Source: Vidua macroura (taxonomy: Eukaryota; Chordata; Aves; Passeriformes; Viduidae). Taken from it: 64,000 nucleotides of DNA. The notes under the pieces were generated by a model, which saw nothing but the letters and a program-made list of their open reading frames with translations, did not search any database and was not told where the DNA came from. Below, in pieces: positions 1 to 10,209 of this stretch. Position 1 is the first letter of the stretch, and each line of letters begins with the position of its first letter. The stretch lies in contig NC_071571.1 in the NCBI RefSeq assembly GCF_024509145.1, forward strand, positions 62,345,713-62,409,712. The letters are read 5' to 3'. Both the position numbers and the translations under genes were made by a program.

Positions 1-999
1 TTATTTTGCAATTCCAAAGGCATGTGGGTCCTTCTCTCCCATCCCCCATTGTCTCATATTTTGAAAATTCCCACTTCTTTGAGTGTGATGTCATGATGCA
101 TTGCCATGAATATTTAACTTAAAATTATAAGTACTAAATTGGAACTTCTCTGAATGGTAAAAGATCACACAGGGGGAAATAGCGGTTTAAACAAAGATCT
201 TCTATAATTAGTGATAATAACAAAGGAAATATTCATGATTACATCAAAGGATTCTTCACTGAGTATTGTTTTTATTTGCTTCCTAAGGGAGCACAGAGTT
301 CTCTGAAAAGATAACACTGTTTTAGGCAGATGTAGATAAATAAAAGACGGCTGTCTAGAGATTCCAGCTTCAAACCAGGGCCTGAAAAGTACTCTGAAAT
401 CCAGAAGAGTTCTTTAATTGATCTGATTACATGTCAGGCATCAGCACTCTGCTAGGTATGCAGTGCTGATAAGCCTGCAGTATGTAAACACCTTCTCATA
501 TGAACACGATGCACAACACTGCAGCTGCCCTGGGCATCTGTCTCCACATACATAAGGCATAGCCTGGGGATTAATTTCATCCACTAGCATAAATAGGACT
601 AATTTTTTTGGAGTAGAGATAGCTAAAAATAGCTAAGAGTAATTGTTATGCAATAAAACCTGGTATATGTTTCCCCTTTCCAGATAAAAGAATCTGACAT
701 GGCTTCAAATAAAAAGAGGTGGCAGCCTGACCAGAACACAAAATATATTCATTTCATTCCCTTCCAGAGAGGCAGCATTTTAATCTTCCATACATTAAAG
801 ATGCATGCCCACTATCATATCATTTCAATGGCCTAAGTATTAAATTATGACCTCACAACACTTCTGCCCTCCTCTGGAAAAAAAAAAAAAATAGGTCAAA
901 AATAAATGGAAACAAACTGTTTTCTGCTCCTTTTTATGCATTTGACAGAGAGAAAAAAAAAAAAAAATGAGGGAGATAAATCTGCATAATACTGAACCG
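1..999. other. gene-free AT-rich sequence
   Basis: I see no coding exon, RNA gene or recognisable transposon here. The stretch holds only ordinary AT-rich sequence and two A tracts, at 878-891 and 953-967. Confidence 0.6.
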
Positions 1000-1570
1000 A
1001 ATCTCTTTAATTCCAGTCAGCTTTTATCATTCAATCACTGAGTCTGTATGTGGAAAAATTCATGCTAATTCCCCCTAGCAACAGCCGCAGCCTATCCGGG
1101 GGAGCCCTGCACCAGGCAGCTGCCAGCCAGCAAGAATAACTCTAAGTAGGTCAGCCCTGCATTTCTAAAAATGCCACGGTCTAGTAACCCCACTGTCCCG
1201 TCTGTCTGCCCTACCCCATAATAACCTCGATCGCTTGGTGACACAATGACATACTACCCTGTTAGAGCGCAATCAAATCCCGCTGCATTATGCTGCTGCA
1301 AGCATCGCTGCTGGATGAAGGACCCGTCGAGGGGCAGCATTAATCAGGCAGCCATTCATGTCCACTAGCACTTCACTCTGGAGATGGGGCCTGCATTAAT
1401 GACCAGCTGTTTGAACTAACACAAACAAAATAATGCCTTCCACCCTGTTGACTGTGCAGAATACACTATTGTAATCAGGCAGGTTATGCTCATTGACTAA
1501 ACCTAAGATGTAAATTAAACAGCCCCAGACAATGCCAGCTTTTGTAACCTTCTATTAATTAAAGTAAGTA
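1000..1570. promoter_or_regulatory. candidate conserved noncoding (enhancer-like) block
   Basis: The block differs from its surroundings. It has scattered CpG dinucleotides in otherwise AT-rich DNA, no simple repeats, and several homeodomain-type cores: TTAATT near 1008, GCATTAATCA near 1340, GCATTAATGA near 1393 and TTAATTAAAG near 1556. It has no long open frame. Vertebrate developmental enhancers often look like this, but conservation cannot be judged from one sequence. It could equally be an unrecognised old repeat. Confidence 0.25.
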
Positions 1571-1655
1571 TATTTAAATTATACTACACACAATTCAAAG
1601 AGCTATTGGTTTAATATACAGAGTCACCTCCTCCTACAAATTTGTGTTCACCGTC

Positions 1656-1722
1656 AAAAAAAAAAACCCAAAAAAACAAAAAAACCAAACCAAAACCAAA
1701 CCAAAAACCACCCACCCCCACT
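1656..1722 (+). repeat. A/C-rich low-complexity tract
   Basis: An A11 run is followed by irregular CAAAA and CCAAAA units and ends in CCACCCACCCCCA. It is simple low-complexity DNA without flanking features that would make it a transposon tail. Confidence 0.8.
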
Positions 1723-3848
1723 GTTTGTAAAATACAATCTACCTATCCTGATAAATTAAAGAGCAACTGCAAAACTACAACAGATCTGAACTGCAAGTGA
1801 CTTCTGCTGGGAGCAGGGAACCACACCAGAACTCCAGTAACTGGTCTTTGGGAACAGTGACAGACATGCACACTGGATCTGGTGGAGGGGTATTGATAAA
1901 AGCTCTATAAACCTCTCCCAGCCATGACACAGAGAAAGGCCAGTCGCAGCAGATTAAACACCCCCTGCAATCTCACTGCTTAAGCACTGCCGACTTGCCT
2001 TCACAGACCTAAAAATAATTACAGAGGTCATAAAGCACCTTGGCAGGATCTGGGCATGTGTCTTTAAGAGCACACCATCCCTCCTGCTTCCCACAGCCCT
2101 GGGGACTTCTGTATGGCTGCAAGATGCTGCAGGAAGCCCTCTCCCTCCCCCCTCATTCTAAACCAGAGAACGCTTAATATAAACCACACCAGAGCCCAGC
2201 CGGTCTCCTCTGGGGTGGTATTTCAGTATCAAATCTGTAATGCCAGAACAGAATTTCAGCAGGCTTGCTTTGTATCTAATTGCATCTTCCTTTTAAACAC
2301 CTTTAAACACCTCCTCCAGAGCATGCCTCCATGTCATGCAGCTGCCTGTACAGGACAGAGCAACGAAAGAAATTTTCAAGGATAGACTGCTCATCTGCAT
2401 TTTTTCCTGAAGGATATGTACTTTTGGTGAATGCATGCCATAATTCAGTCTTCACTGCTGCAGAATTCAGCAAATCTTATGCGTGTAATCCATCCGCATC
2501 TGAGTTAGGAACACAGCAGATTCATTAATCCATTTGCTCTTTCTTGTTTGAGCCAGGCTTGTTAACCAGGTTATGAGAGTCTTCCTTTGCTTTGTGGCAC
2601 ACATCTCATAGCAATTCCTGGAGAGATCCAGTCACTGACGTAACCATGGGCTCCTAATTACAAGCTGCTGACATTTTGCTCGTCTTTGCAGCTTTGAAGC
2701 TGTAAGTTCAGAGTCTCTCCTCCTCCTTCCTTGCTTGCTTTAAAGTGCCTGAGTTAGAAGCACACAACAGATTCAGAAAGGTATAGGAGTGGCATAAACT
2801 TCTTTGCAGAGCCTGCTGTATTGCCAAAGTTGTTTTTCTTTAAGCAAACAGAAAACTACAGTTTGGGAGTAATAAGATTCCTTAGCCCCCAGCACAAGAA
2901 TGCTATCCAACAGCTGGCTAAATACAATTCAACACACAGGGCTGCCTTTGTAGGCTGGGGAACAAATAGTGGAAGGACTAGACGAGCGTCTTGCAGGGTA
3001 GCTCACCATGACTATTGGGAAATCCCCTCATACACATTTTAGTATGACATTATGGCCTATGGCTTTCTATAAAAGGGAAAAAATGGAAAGGAAAAAACCT
3101 TGTCTTTCTTGATAGGCAGCTGCTAGAATCCATGCCAAGCCCTGCTAGCTGAGTGCAGTGCTTGTTTTCCCTGTTTCTGCATTGTTCAGATATGGCCAGG
3201 CTGAGCTACCTACCAAATGAAATATGCCTGTACTGTGACAAGTCTACCTACTCTAAAATCACTCCAAGCAGATTCCACAGTAAAAATACACCCAGGTATA
3301 TTTCACAGAAAACATTGCCTTTTCTCAATATATGAAGAATCCTTTTCAATTAGAGGCTGATTTTGAAAATCTAAGGAAAAAAGAAAAAGAGAAAAATAAA
3401 AAGATGCAAGTATAACACCGAATACAAATGCCCAGTTGAGGATTTAGCCATCTGATGACTGTGGTAGCCAGCTGGTCTAGAAGTCATCTGGGATGCATTT
3501 ATTTTGATTAGATTGATCACATTTCTATTTACAGTATAGAATTTTTCACCATACTGAATACAGCTGTGTTTATAGAGATTTTAAGGTGGAGAAAATGAAA
3601 CTCCACAGTTTCTCTCAACACAGTGCAGAAGACTCAGTGCTTCAAGGTGTTAAGCAGAAAGGATCTGCTTTCACATTTCTTAAAAGAATACTGCCTACCA
3701 TCTGTTTTCACAAAGTGCCACCTCAGTCAGGAAATGGGTGTAGAGCTAGAGCTGAAAATACAAGCTGCAATCAAGTCTGACCCAGCAAACTGACAAACGT
3801 CCTCTATAAAGTGGTCAGAAATATCTTTCTTTCATTTCTATACGTGTT

Positions 3849-3864
3849 CACACACACACACACA
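3849..3864 (+). repeat. (CA)8 microsatellite
   Basis: Eight CA units are followed by an imperfect ACATACATACA continuation. This is a short dinucleotide repeat. Confidence 0.85.
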
Positions 3865-4420
3865 AAAGCACATACATACACAGATATAGACACACAGAGT
3901 GCGAGGCTGCTGTTTTCCCTAGGGATATTCCTGCAGCCACCTAACTCATCAGTTCACTCCCTGGCAGCACCAGGAATGCTCAAGCTACAATTTACAGTCC
4001 CTCCGTCCAAACATTGCTTTGTTAATCAAGCCATCCTCTCTGCAGTGAGAAGCCACAGAATCAAACGGCACAGAGCGTTTCTTCTTCCTTTGCATTTGCA
4101 TTCACTCACTCTTTCCTTCTCCCTTGGCTTTGCCTTAACAGGCAGATGCAACCGATACCTTATTTATCCATCTCCAGCACAGCACTGAGGTGAAACCCGA
4201 CTGCAGCACTGTGACTTCCCCATGTTAATTCTCTGGAGCAGCAGAGGCTGGATTCTTGTTGCTGATGCCCTTGTCAAGCACTGGATTACTTTACATAATA
4301 TTTCTTTAAGCTTTCACCCACTCTATCCTAGATTAACACCCTTCCTTCCTCTTCCCTCCACCCCGCCACAGAAAACCCCAAAATCATCACATATTGCAAC
4401 CCTTGGCTTTCAGAACCAAT

Positions 4421-4438
4421 AAAAAAAAAAAAAAAAAA
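4421..4438 (+). repeat. A18 homopolymer
   Basis: A run of 18 A follows CAAT. The last bases before it read as AATAAA overlapping the run, but no transcript body with recognisable sequence lies upstream. Confidence 0.85.
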
Positions 4439-4962
4439 TCTGTGGCTCCATCGCTCTTCTTCCTTAGCAATGTGCAGATGAGAGAGTTTCAAGTCAGCCA
4501 AGCCAGGGTGAAGCACAGGCAGCAAGACTGCAGAAGCCCCAGCAGCAGCAGAAAGAGCAGCAGTCGCCCAGGTAAATGGAGGGAAAAGCAGGTTCTGTTG
4601 AAAGCAGTGCAGCATCGTAGCTGTGAGGAAAGACTGTCTTGCTTCTTCCAAACAGTGCAGCTTTATGCCTGCAGGAACGGAGAAAAGGGAAGACCCAGAA
4701 TTAAAAATAAAAGCCAAAACAGTTAAGAAGAAACAATAACTATAACAAATTGTCGTAACTTTATTTTTCTGGGCTTTTGGGCATTTCTAGGAGGCTGCCT
4801 CTTTTCCTTTCCCTCCCCAAAGTATCCTATATTGCTGGATGCTACTGTCCAAGAGTGCAGAGTCACAAAGGCTCACTCTCCAAAGCACAGTGAGACCAGC
4901 ATCACATGAGAAACCACATGACGCACCCAAATCGGATGCTGATGTGGTCCAGTATTTCACTC

Positions 4963-4986
4963 GGGGGGGGTGGGGGGGGGGGCGGG
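4963..4986 (+). repeat. G-run, quadruplex-prone
   Basis: The tract is G8-T-G11-C-G3. It can supply more than four G-triplets and so could fold as a G-quadruplex on the + strand. It sits alone in AT-rich DNA. Confidence 0.85.
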
Positions 4987-5869
4987 AATATCTCAACCGA
5001 AACATGCCCCTCTCTAGTGGTGAGAATGAATTTCCCTTTAAAAAAAAATTAAAAAAATTTAAAAAGGCAGCAGCCCAAAATATAAATATCTCCATATCTA
5101 TCCATCTTCAATGCCAATGCTTCAGAAGGCAGGAGAATGCTGTTCCACAGACACTAGCTGGATGGCAGCAATATTACTTCCAGGCTACATTATTCTAAAC
5201 TGATTGCACTGAAGTGAATTCCTGAAAAGCATACTCCATATCTCCCTAACATGAACAGACTCAGAAAACCATCTCCATTATCGTTCCCTGCAATTTGTAT
5301 CCAAACCTGCATTCTGAATAATTTATTTGAGACTAATAAGCTGCTTGCCAAGACTACTCCTTTTCCCACTCAGCCCCACATCCAATGAGCAGCTACAGCA
5401 AGAAACACAGAGGCATTCACCATTTCCTTAACCAGTAATTTTAGTAAATGCACTGTCCACAAAATAAACAGGAAAAAATTAGCAGAACAGTTTTTTTTCT
5501 CTTTTTCATGTATGGACACAACAGGGCTCTCTCTGGTTTGCGGATGGTGGTAACATTTTCCTCACATTGCCAACTCAAAAGCTTTTAGTCCAAGCCAAGA
5601 AGCAAACATTCTTGCCTGCCAATTCCTGCAAAGGTGTTGTGCCACCCTGTTTAACGCAGAAACATCTGGACACCTCTGTCAGCCCCCAAAAGAGAGCATG
5701 CAGCTCTGCAATGCTGTTTACTGTCAGGGCACCAAGCAGTTAACATCCTTAGCTGTTTTACCATCTTGCCTATAGGAGCATGGAACAGCGGGACTGGCTC
5801 GCTTGAGAAACAAAAGCAGAGAAGCTGACCTTGATGATCGATGGAATTGCTGCTCACAAAGTTATCATC

Positions 5870-6320
5870 CAATAAACAGTTAGCGGTTTGTAGCTTGTTT
5901 TATGCCTAACAATTGTTCGACAGGTGGCACAGAGTCTTCCGTCCCCTTTGTTTGCAAAAGCTGGGCATCACCTCACAACGCTGCGCTCCCTGGCTCTTTA
6001 CACTGAAACTGTACACGGTGTCGGGGAAATATAGGAATAGAACTGCTGTGAATCCACATAGTTGCTTTGCACAGGATCCCATTTCAATCTCTGAAGTTAC
6101 ATAATGGTGATAAAGCCAGAATTCCCCCAGAAGAGACATGCTTAACCCTTACACAGGAAAACGCAATCGGAGCAAAACCCAAGTGCTCTTTTGTGCTGCT
6201 TTCAACCTTCCCAACTGTTCACGCAATAGCAGATTGCAAAAATTTGCACAAGACAGTTGTAGCTTATTCTCATTGGCTCCTCTCAGAAAGAGGTTTTGCA
6301 ATGGGCTGCACCTAGGAATT
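5870..6320. promoter_or_regulatory. weak candidate conserved noncoding block
   Basis: This stretch has more CpG and less low-complexity DNA than its flanks. It contains SOX-like ACAATTGT (about 5908) and CTTTGTTTGCAAA (about 5947). It has short open frames on both strands, none recognisable. The regulatory reading is an inference from composition only. Confidence 0.15.
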
Positions 6321-6924
6321 GCCTAAATTCCATGTAAAATCCAGTAGTATCATTCAGCCTCAGCAATGCTGCTAGTATTCAGGAGAGGCGCAGGACTGCA
6401 TGTACAGAAATCACAAGATTACCACAGTCATCTGAGAGCATTTTCACCTGTGGGGTTAATAATTTCAGCACTGGCAAATCTTTGATGGAAAACACTAGAG
6501 GTATACCCACATTCTGACTGTAGCTAATCAATATAATACTGTACTTTCAGATGCTATGTCAGCTAATATGGAGAATCCAGGTTATGGATTACTTTTCCAG
6601 TCCAAAATATTACTGAGGCAGGAACTGAGTCCAGCAAAATATGTATCTTCAGGGCTTTGGATTACAAAATGCGAGGACCTGTCCTGGTGACCAATCCCAT
6701 GGTTTTTAACCTACAACAATTGTAACACTCTTCTCTGAATGGCTTCTAGTCTGTTCTCATTAGTTTCTAAGACAGAGCTGCAGCAGTTTGTAACTCCGTG
6801 AGTCGATGATCTTTCCCATCTGATACCAGTTGCTCATTTATCTGTTCTGACTTAGGGATATGTTGGAAGGGTCATCTGGAGGTAACTTAGTGAAATCCCT
6901 GGATATCATCAACACTACATCAGG

Positions 6925-7040
6925 TCAGATGTAACTTCATCCTGAAAACTCTGAGAGGTGGAGATTCCATAACTTCTTCCAGTGCTGACCTCCCTCCCAG
7001 GGAAAATAAATGCAGGAAATAAATGTTCATCCTGCGTTTC
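6925..7040 (-). mobile_element. possible ancient CR1-like LINE relic
   Basis: Phrases such as CTGAGAGGTGGAGATTCCAT and AACTTCTTCCAGTGCTGACC recall the antisense 3' region of old CR1/L3 elements. The match is short and degraded, and was judged by eye only. Confidence 0.2.
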
Positions 7041-9772
7041 TTATATAGTCAGCCTTCACTGCACTGCTGAATTGCATACATTTTCCTAGATCTGCCACTG
7101 AAAGCACAGGGAGGGCACCAAGGAATGAAGGGACTTTTCATATTAATTTAACCAAGTTCAGCTCAAATTAGTAGCGCCTCCAAATTGTTATCACATGATT
7201 ATAATTTTATCTCCATACGCTTCCATTTCAACTATTAACTAAAGCACTAAAATGCTAGTGAACACCCTGATAACAATTCCAGTGTTCTACCAGGTGTTAT
7301 CCATAAGAAACAGGAGAAAACCCGAAGCTCCCTTGCATATGAAACATAAACTACTCAGAAGTCAGAATCAGGGCTAAACCAACATGGAGGATGTTGGTTT
7401 ATTCAGAATAAACAAGACACTTTTTTTTCAATCAGACCTGGAAAATGAGCCCTAGAGTATCTATAAATATATATCCACAATCTTGTGAAAAACCTCCTAT
7501 GCAAGCACACAATGTATGTACCTTTAACGAAGATCCAGTAACATTAGGTGTCAATGAAGAGGGAGGAAGGAGAAGAGGCAAGAATTGCAAAGAGGAAGAC
7601 CAGTCATAATTCCCTCAGAAATGTAGAAAGGTTTAGATGAAGAAAGGCTTTATGTGAGAGATGGTCTTATGCACATAGTGCTTGCAAATCTAATTCTTAT
7701 ACTTCAGATAAAGTCCCCAATAAGTGCTTTGTTAAGAGCAAGGGTAACAACCTTTCTTCCCTCTTCAAATCTCTAACATGGGTACTTTACTCTGTTAGAT
7801 GTTGTTAGCTCTCAAAGTAATTCAGTAGCAGACTCTAAATTACCTGTCTAATATGACTTTCTTAGTTTAGCTTCAGAGCATATTTCTTCCCTCCAGAGAA
7901 TGGAGAACTCAGAAGTTGTCCAAACAGAGCAGCTGAGGGTACAGGTAAGAATTCTGAGTTGAGATCATTACTGTTTGTGTTCACATGAAAGCTTTTGGGC
8001 TGAAATATGTGGGAAGAACTTGGATTGTTTTGGATGCTGCCTTGACAAGTCATCAATAAAAATTTTCCCAGGTTTGGTGCCAGGATTTGAAGACCTGTTC
8101 TCAAACATTTGATCACAAATCCTGCTCCATATTAGTGCAGCTTTGTGCTGCCTTAGGGATACATGAGTTATGTTGGATTTGATGTAACTGTCCACAGGGG
8201 ACAGGCTTCAGAGCAAAGATTCAGCAGCTGAGTAGACACTAGATGAACATGAAGAATCAGAGCAATATACAGAGAGCCCAAAATAATCTTACTTCATGAG
8301 AGCTTAAAGGCTACTGAATTTTGTGGAGTCATTTTCAGATGCTGTTAAACCAAATACTTCTTTATATGGCTAATTTTCTGCTTGATACAGTACTCCAACG
8401 CAACATGGATCCTTGCAAGTGTAATGTATTGAACATCACTGAAAACAAAACTTTGGTTTTGGAAAACAAAATATTTAGGGTGTCAGCTTTTCCTTTTGGG
8501 AAGAGCTCCACTTTGGGTCTTTATTCCTGAAGTCAAAGGAAGCAGAACTTCACCTTGATTAAGCATAGCACAGGCACTGAAGAGACTAGGCAGAAAAAAT
8601 AGAATCAACCATAAATTTAAGTTTTTCCTTATTATACTCAAAAGCTGCCACCTCTGACTAACACTAAACAGTGCCACCTAGGAAGTAGGAACTGAAAAAT
8701 AACAGATACTGGGAGAAATGTTATGTTTTCAATTAGAGCACACTTGTGTATATCAGTAAAATGTGGAGTTGCTAATTTGATGGAAACATATAATCACAAG
8801 GAATGGTCCAGTTGAATATTTGATGGTTCTCAGCAAGAATCAGGCTTTGGGGTTCAATTTTATATGACCCTTCTCTCTGTAATCTGCAGACAGAGAAAGA
8901 ATTATCATTAGGCTTGAGGTTTCAACCCAAAAGCCAGGCAAAACTTGACGTTTCACTGAACTTGAAACCTCAAAGTGAACCTCAAGCGTGCAAACGTTAT
9001 GAACTCAAATCAAAATAAACATACGTCAGTGAGCAAAAACCACAGAGCTTCACATGGGTCTAAGCACTGAGCCATACTGGCTACTGGCCAGGCATGAAGA
9101 GCCCTACACGTCACACAAAATATCAGCAGAATTTTAGTGACCACAGGGTATTACTAGACACACACTGCCATAGTTTGGAGACACTTAAGTCAATGTCATC
9201 TGAGAGCTCAAGTCCCAAAAGCCATTTATCTACATTGTACCTCTTCAGTAACGTAAGATATCTTTTGAGGAGGTTTCTGTGCTCACAGCTGAAGTCCTTT
9301 GCTACTTGATGGGCTTCTACAAAGTGATTTTCTGGCATCTCCTAGCTAAGCTGTAGGGTGTCTGGAATGGAGATCTAACTACCTTCTCATAAAAAAAAAA
9401 GACGCACATTAGTTTTCCAAACAGTTAAAAAATAACCACGATTCCACCTTTTTAATAGAATTTTCAGTAAAATACACTAGAATCTGCCTAGACCATCTAA
9501 GTGAATGCATGTGAAAAAAAATAGGGAAATGGTGTTTCTGTATTTTCAGCACAGAGATGTTCATGACAAGAAACTGGTAAAGCACCACAGTTCTGCATTT
9601 TTCTCTTGCAATCATCTGAAATAAGAGCAATTTATTTGAATTCACTGACTATTCAATACTACTCAGAAAAATTTCCCAAGTTAATTCAATTTTCTATGGA
9701 TGTGTGATGGACAGTTTCTTGCAATTACCCTCTCAATGTTTCAAGTATTTCAGCACTGGCCACACATGCTTG

Positions 9773-9778
9773 TATTGG
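9773..9778 (+). repeat. target-site duplication, left copy (TATTGG)
   Basis: TATTGG lies immediately before the TG of the 5' LTR and recurs immediately after the CA of the 3' LTR. A 6-bp duplication is typical of alpha- and betaretroviral integrases and fixes both provirus ends. Confidence 0.95.
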
Positions 9779-9949
9779 TGTGGTAGATAGGGACAGGCGA
9801 ACGGAAGATCTCGGGATGTGACGGAAAGCAAGACCCTTCCCCCCTTCTTCCTGCTATAGCTAATCAATCACCCCTAAAGCATGCAGCCCCTCCTTAACTC
9901 AGTAGTTTTCCACTCCTTACTAACCCCAACCAGACCCACCATCCCCTTC

Positions 9950-9979
9950 TGACGTAGTGAAGCCCCCTTGACTATTTAA
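9950..9979 (+). promoter_or_regulatory. LTR core promoter: CRE-like site and TATA-like box
   Basis: TGACGTA at 9950-9956 resembles a CREB/ATF site. TATTTAA at 9973-9979 is a TATA-like element. Transcription would then start near 10003, in front of the predicted R segment. The same bases occur in the 3' LTR at +6706. Confidence 0.55.
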
Positions 9980-9995
9980 CCCCATGAGATAAGAT

Positions 9996-10001
9996 AATAA
10001 A
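9996..10001 (+). terminator. polyadenylation signal AATAAA (5' LTR copy)
   Basis: AATAAA lies 16 bases after the TATA-like box. It would fall just upstream of the predicted transcription start, so it would be present in RNA only from the 3' LTR. That arrangement avoids premature polyadenylation. Confidence 0.6.
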
Positions 10002-10102
10002 GGCCATTTGACCATCCACCACATTGGTGTCTGTGCATGTCTGTGGCCTGAGTGATCCGGGCGAGGCCGGGTCGCCGTGCTGTGTCTTGAAACCAGGTCG
10101 CC

Positions 10103-10122
10103 CGCCTTCTCATCAGAAGGCG
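10103..10122 (+). other. U5 terminal hairpin next to the primer site
   Basis: CGCCTTCT and AGAAGGCG form a perfect 8-bp stem around a CATC loop. A competing stem GTCGCC (10097-10102) with GGCGAC (10119-10124) is also possible. Retroviral U5 stems near the primer site help place the primer tRNA and the integrase ends. That role here is inferred. Confidence 0.6.
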
Positions 10123-10127
10123 ACATA

Positions 10128-10145
10128 TGGTGCCGAAACCCGGGA
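10128..10145 (+). other. primer-binding site for tRNA-Phe
   Basis: TGGTGCCGAAACCCGGGA starts two bases after the LTR. It is the exact complement of the 3' 18 bases of vertebrate tRNA-Phe (ending in TTTCGGCA plus CCA). Minus-strand DNA synthesis would start here. The tRNA identity rests on known tRNA-Phe sequence. Confidence 0.9.
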
Positions 10146-10209
10146 GTGGAAAGGGAGAAGAGAAACCCTCGGGTAGCGGGAATCTCCTGGACGAGAGACA
10201 GCGGCCAGA
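10146..10209 (+). other. 5' leader between primer site and gag
   Basis: This purine-rich stretch of 64 bases precedes the first gag ATG. It should hold part of the packaging signal. No strong splice donor stands out. GTAGCG at about 10172 is weak, and GTAAGC just inside gag at about 10316 is a better but uncertain candidate. Confidence 0.4.

Larger units (their letters stand above)
1723..9772. other. gene-free interval upstream of the provirus
   Basis: Open frames here reach at most about 130 codons, occur on both strands and resemble no known protein. I found no RNA gene. The interval holds simple repeats listed separately, a CpG-containing block near 5870-6320 and a possible ancient CR1 relic near 6925-7040. 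The rest is ordinary AT-rich noncoding DNA. Confidence 0.5.
9779..10125 (+). repeat. 5' LTR
   Basis: The repeat is 347 bp, begins TGTGGTAG and ends GGCGACA. It matches the 3' LTR except at 10047 (C here, T there) and 10049 (T here, C there). From the signals, U3 runs to about 10002, R is a short segment of roughly 20 bases ending near 10023, and U5 fills the rest. The U3/R/U5 limits are inferred from the TATA-like and AATAAA positions, not measured. Confidence 0.96.

Noticed and set aside
9920..10126. 68-codon minus-strand frame in both LTRs
   Set aside because: It is present only because the LTR is repeated, and has no recognisable product.
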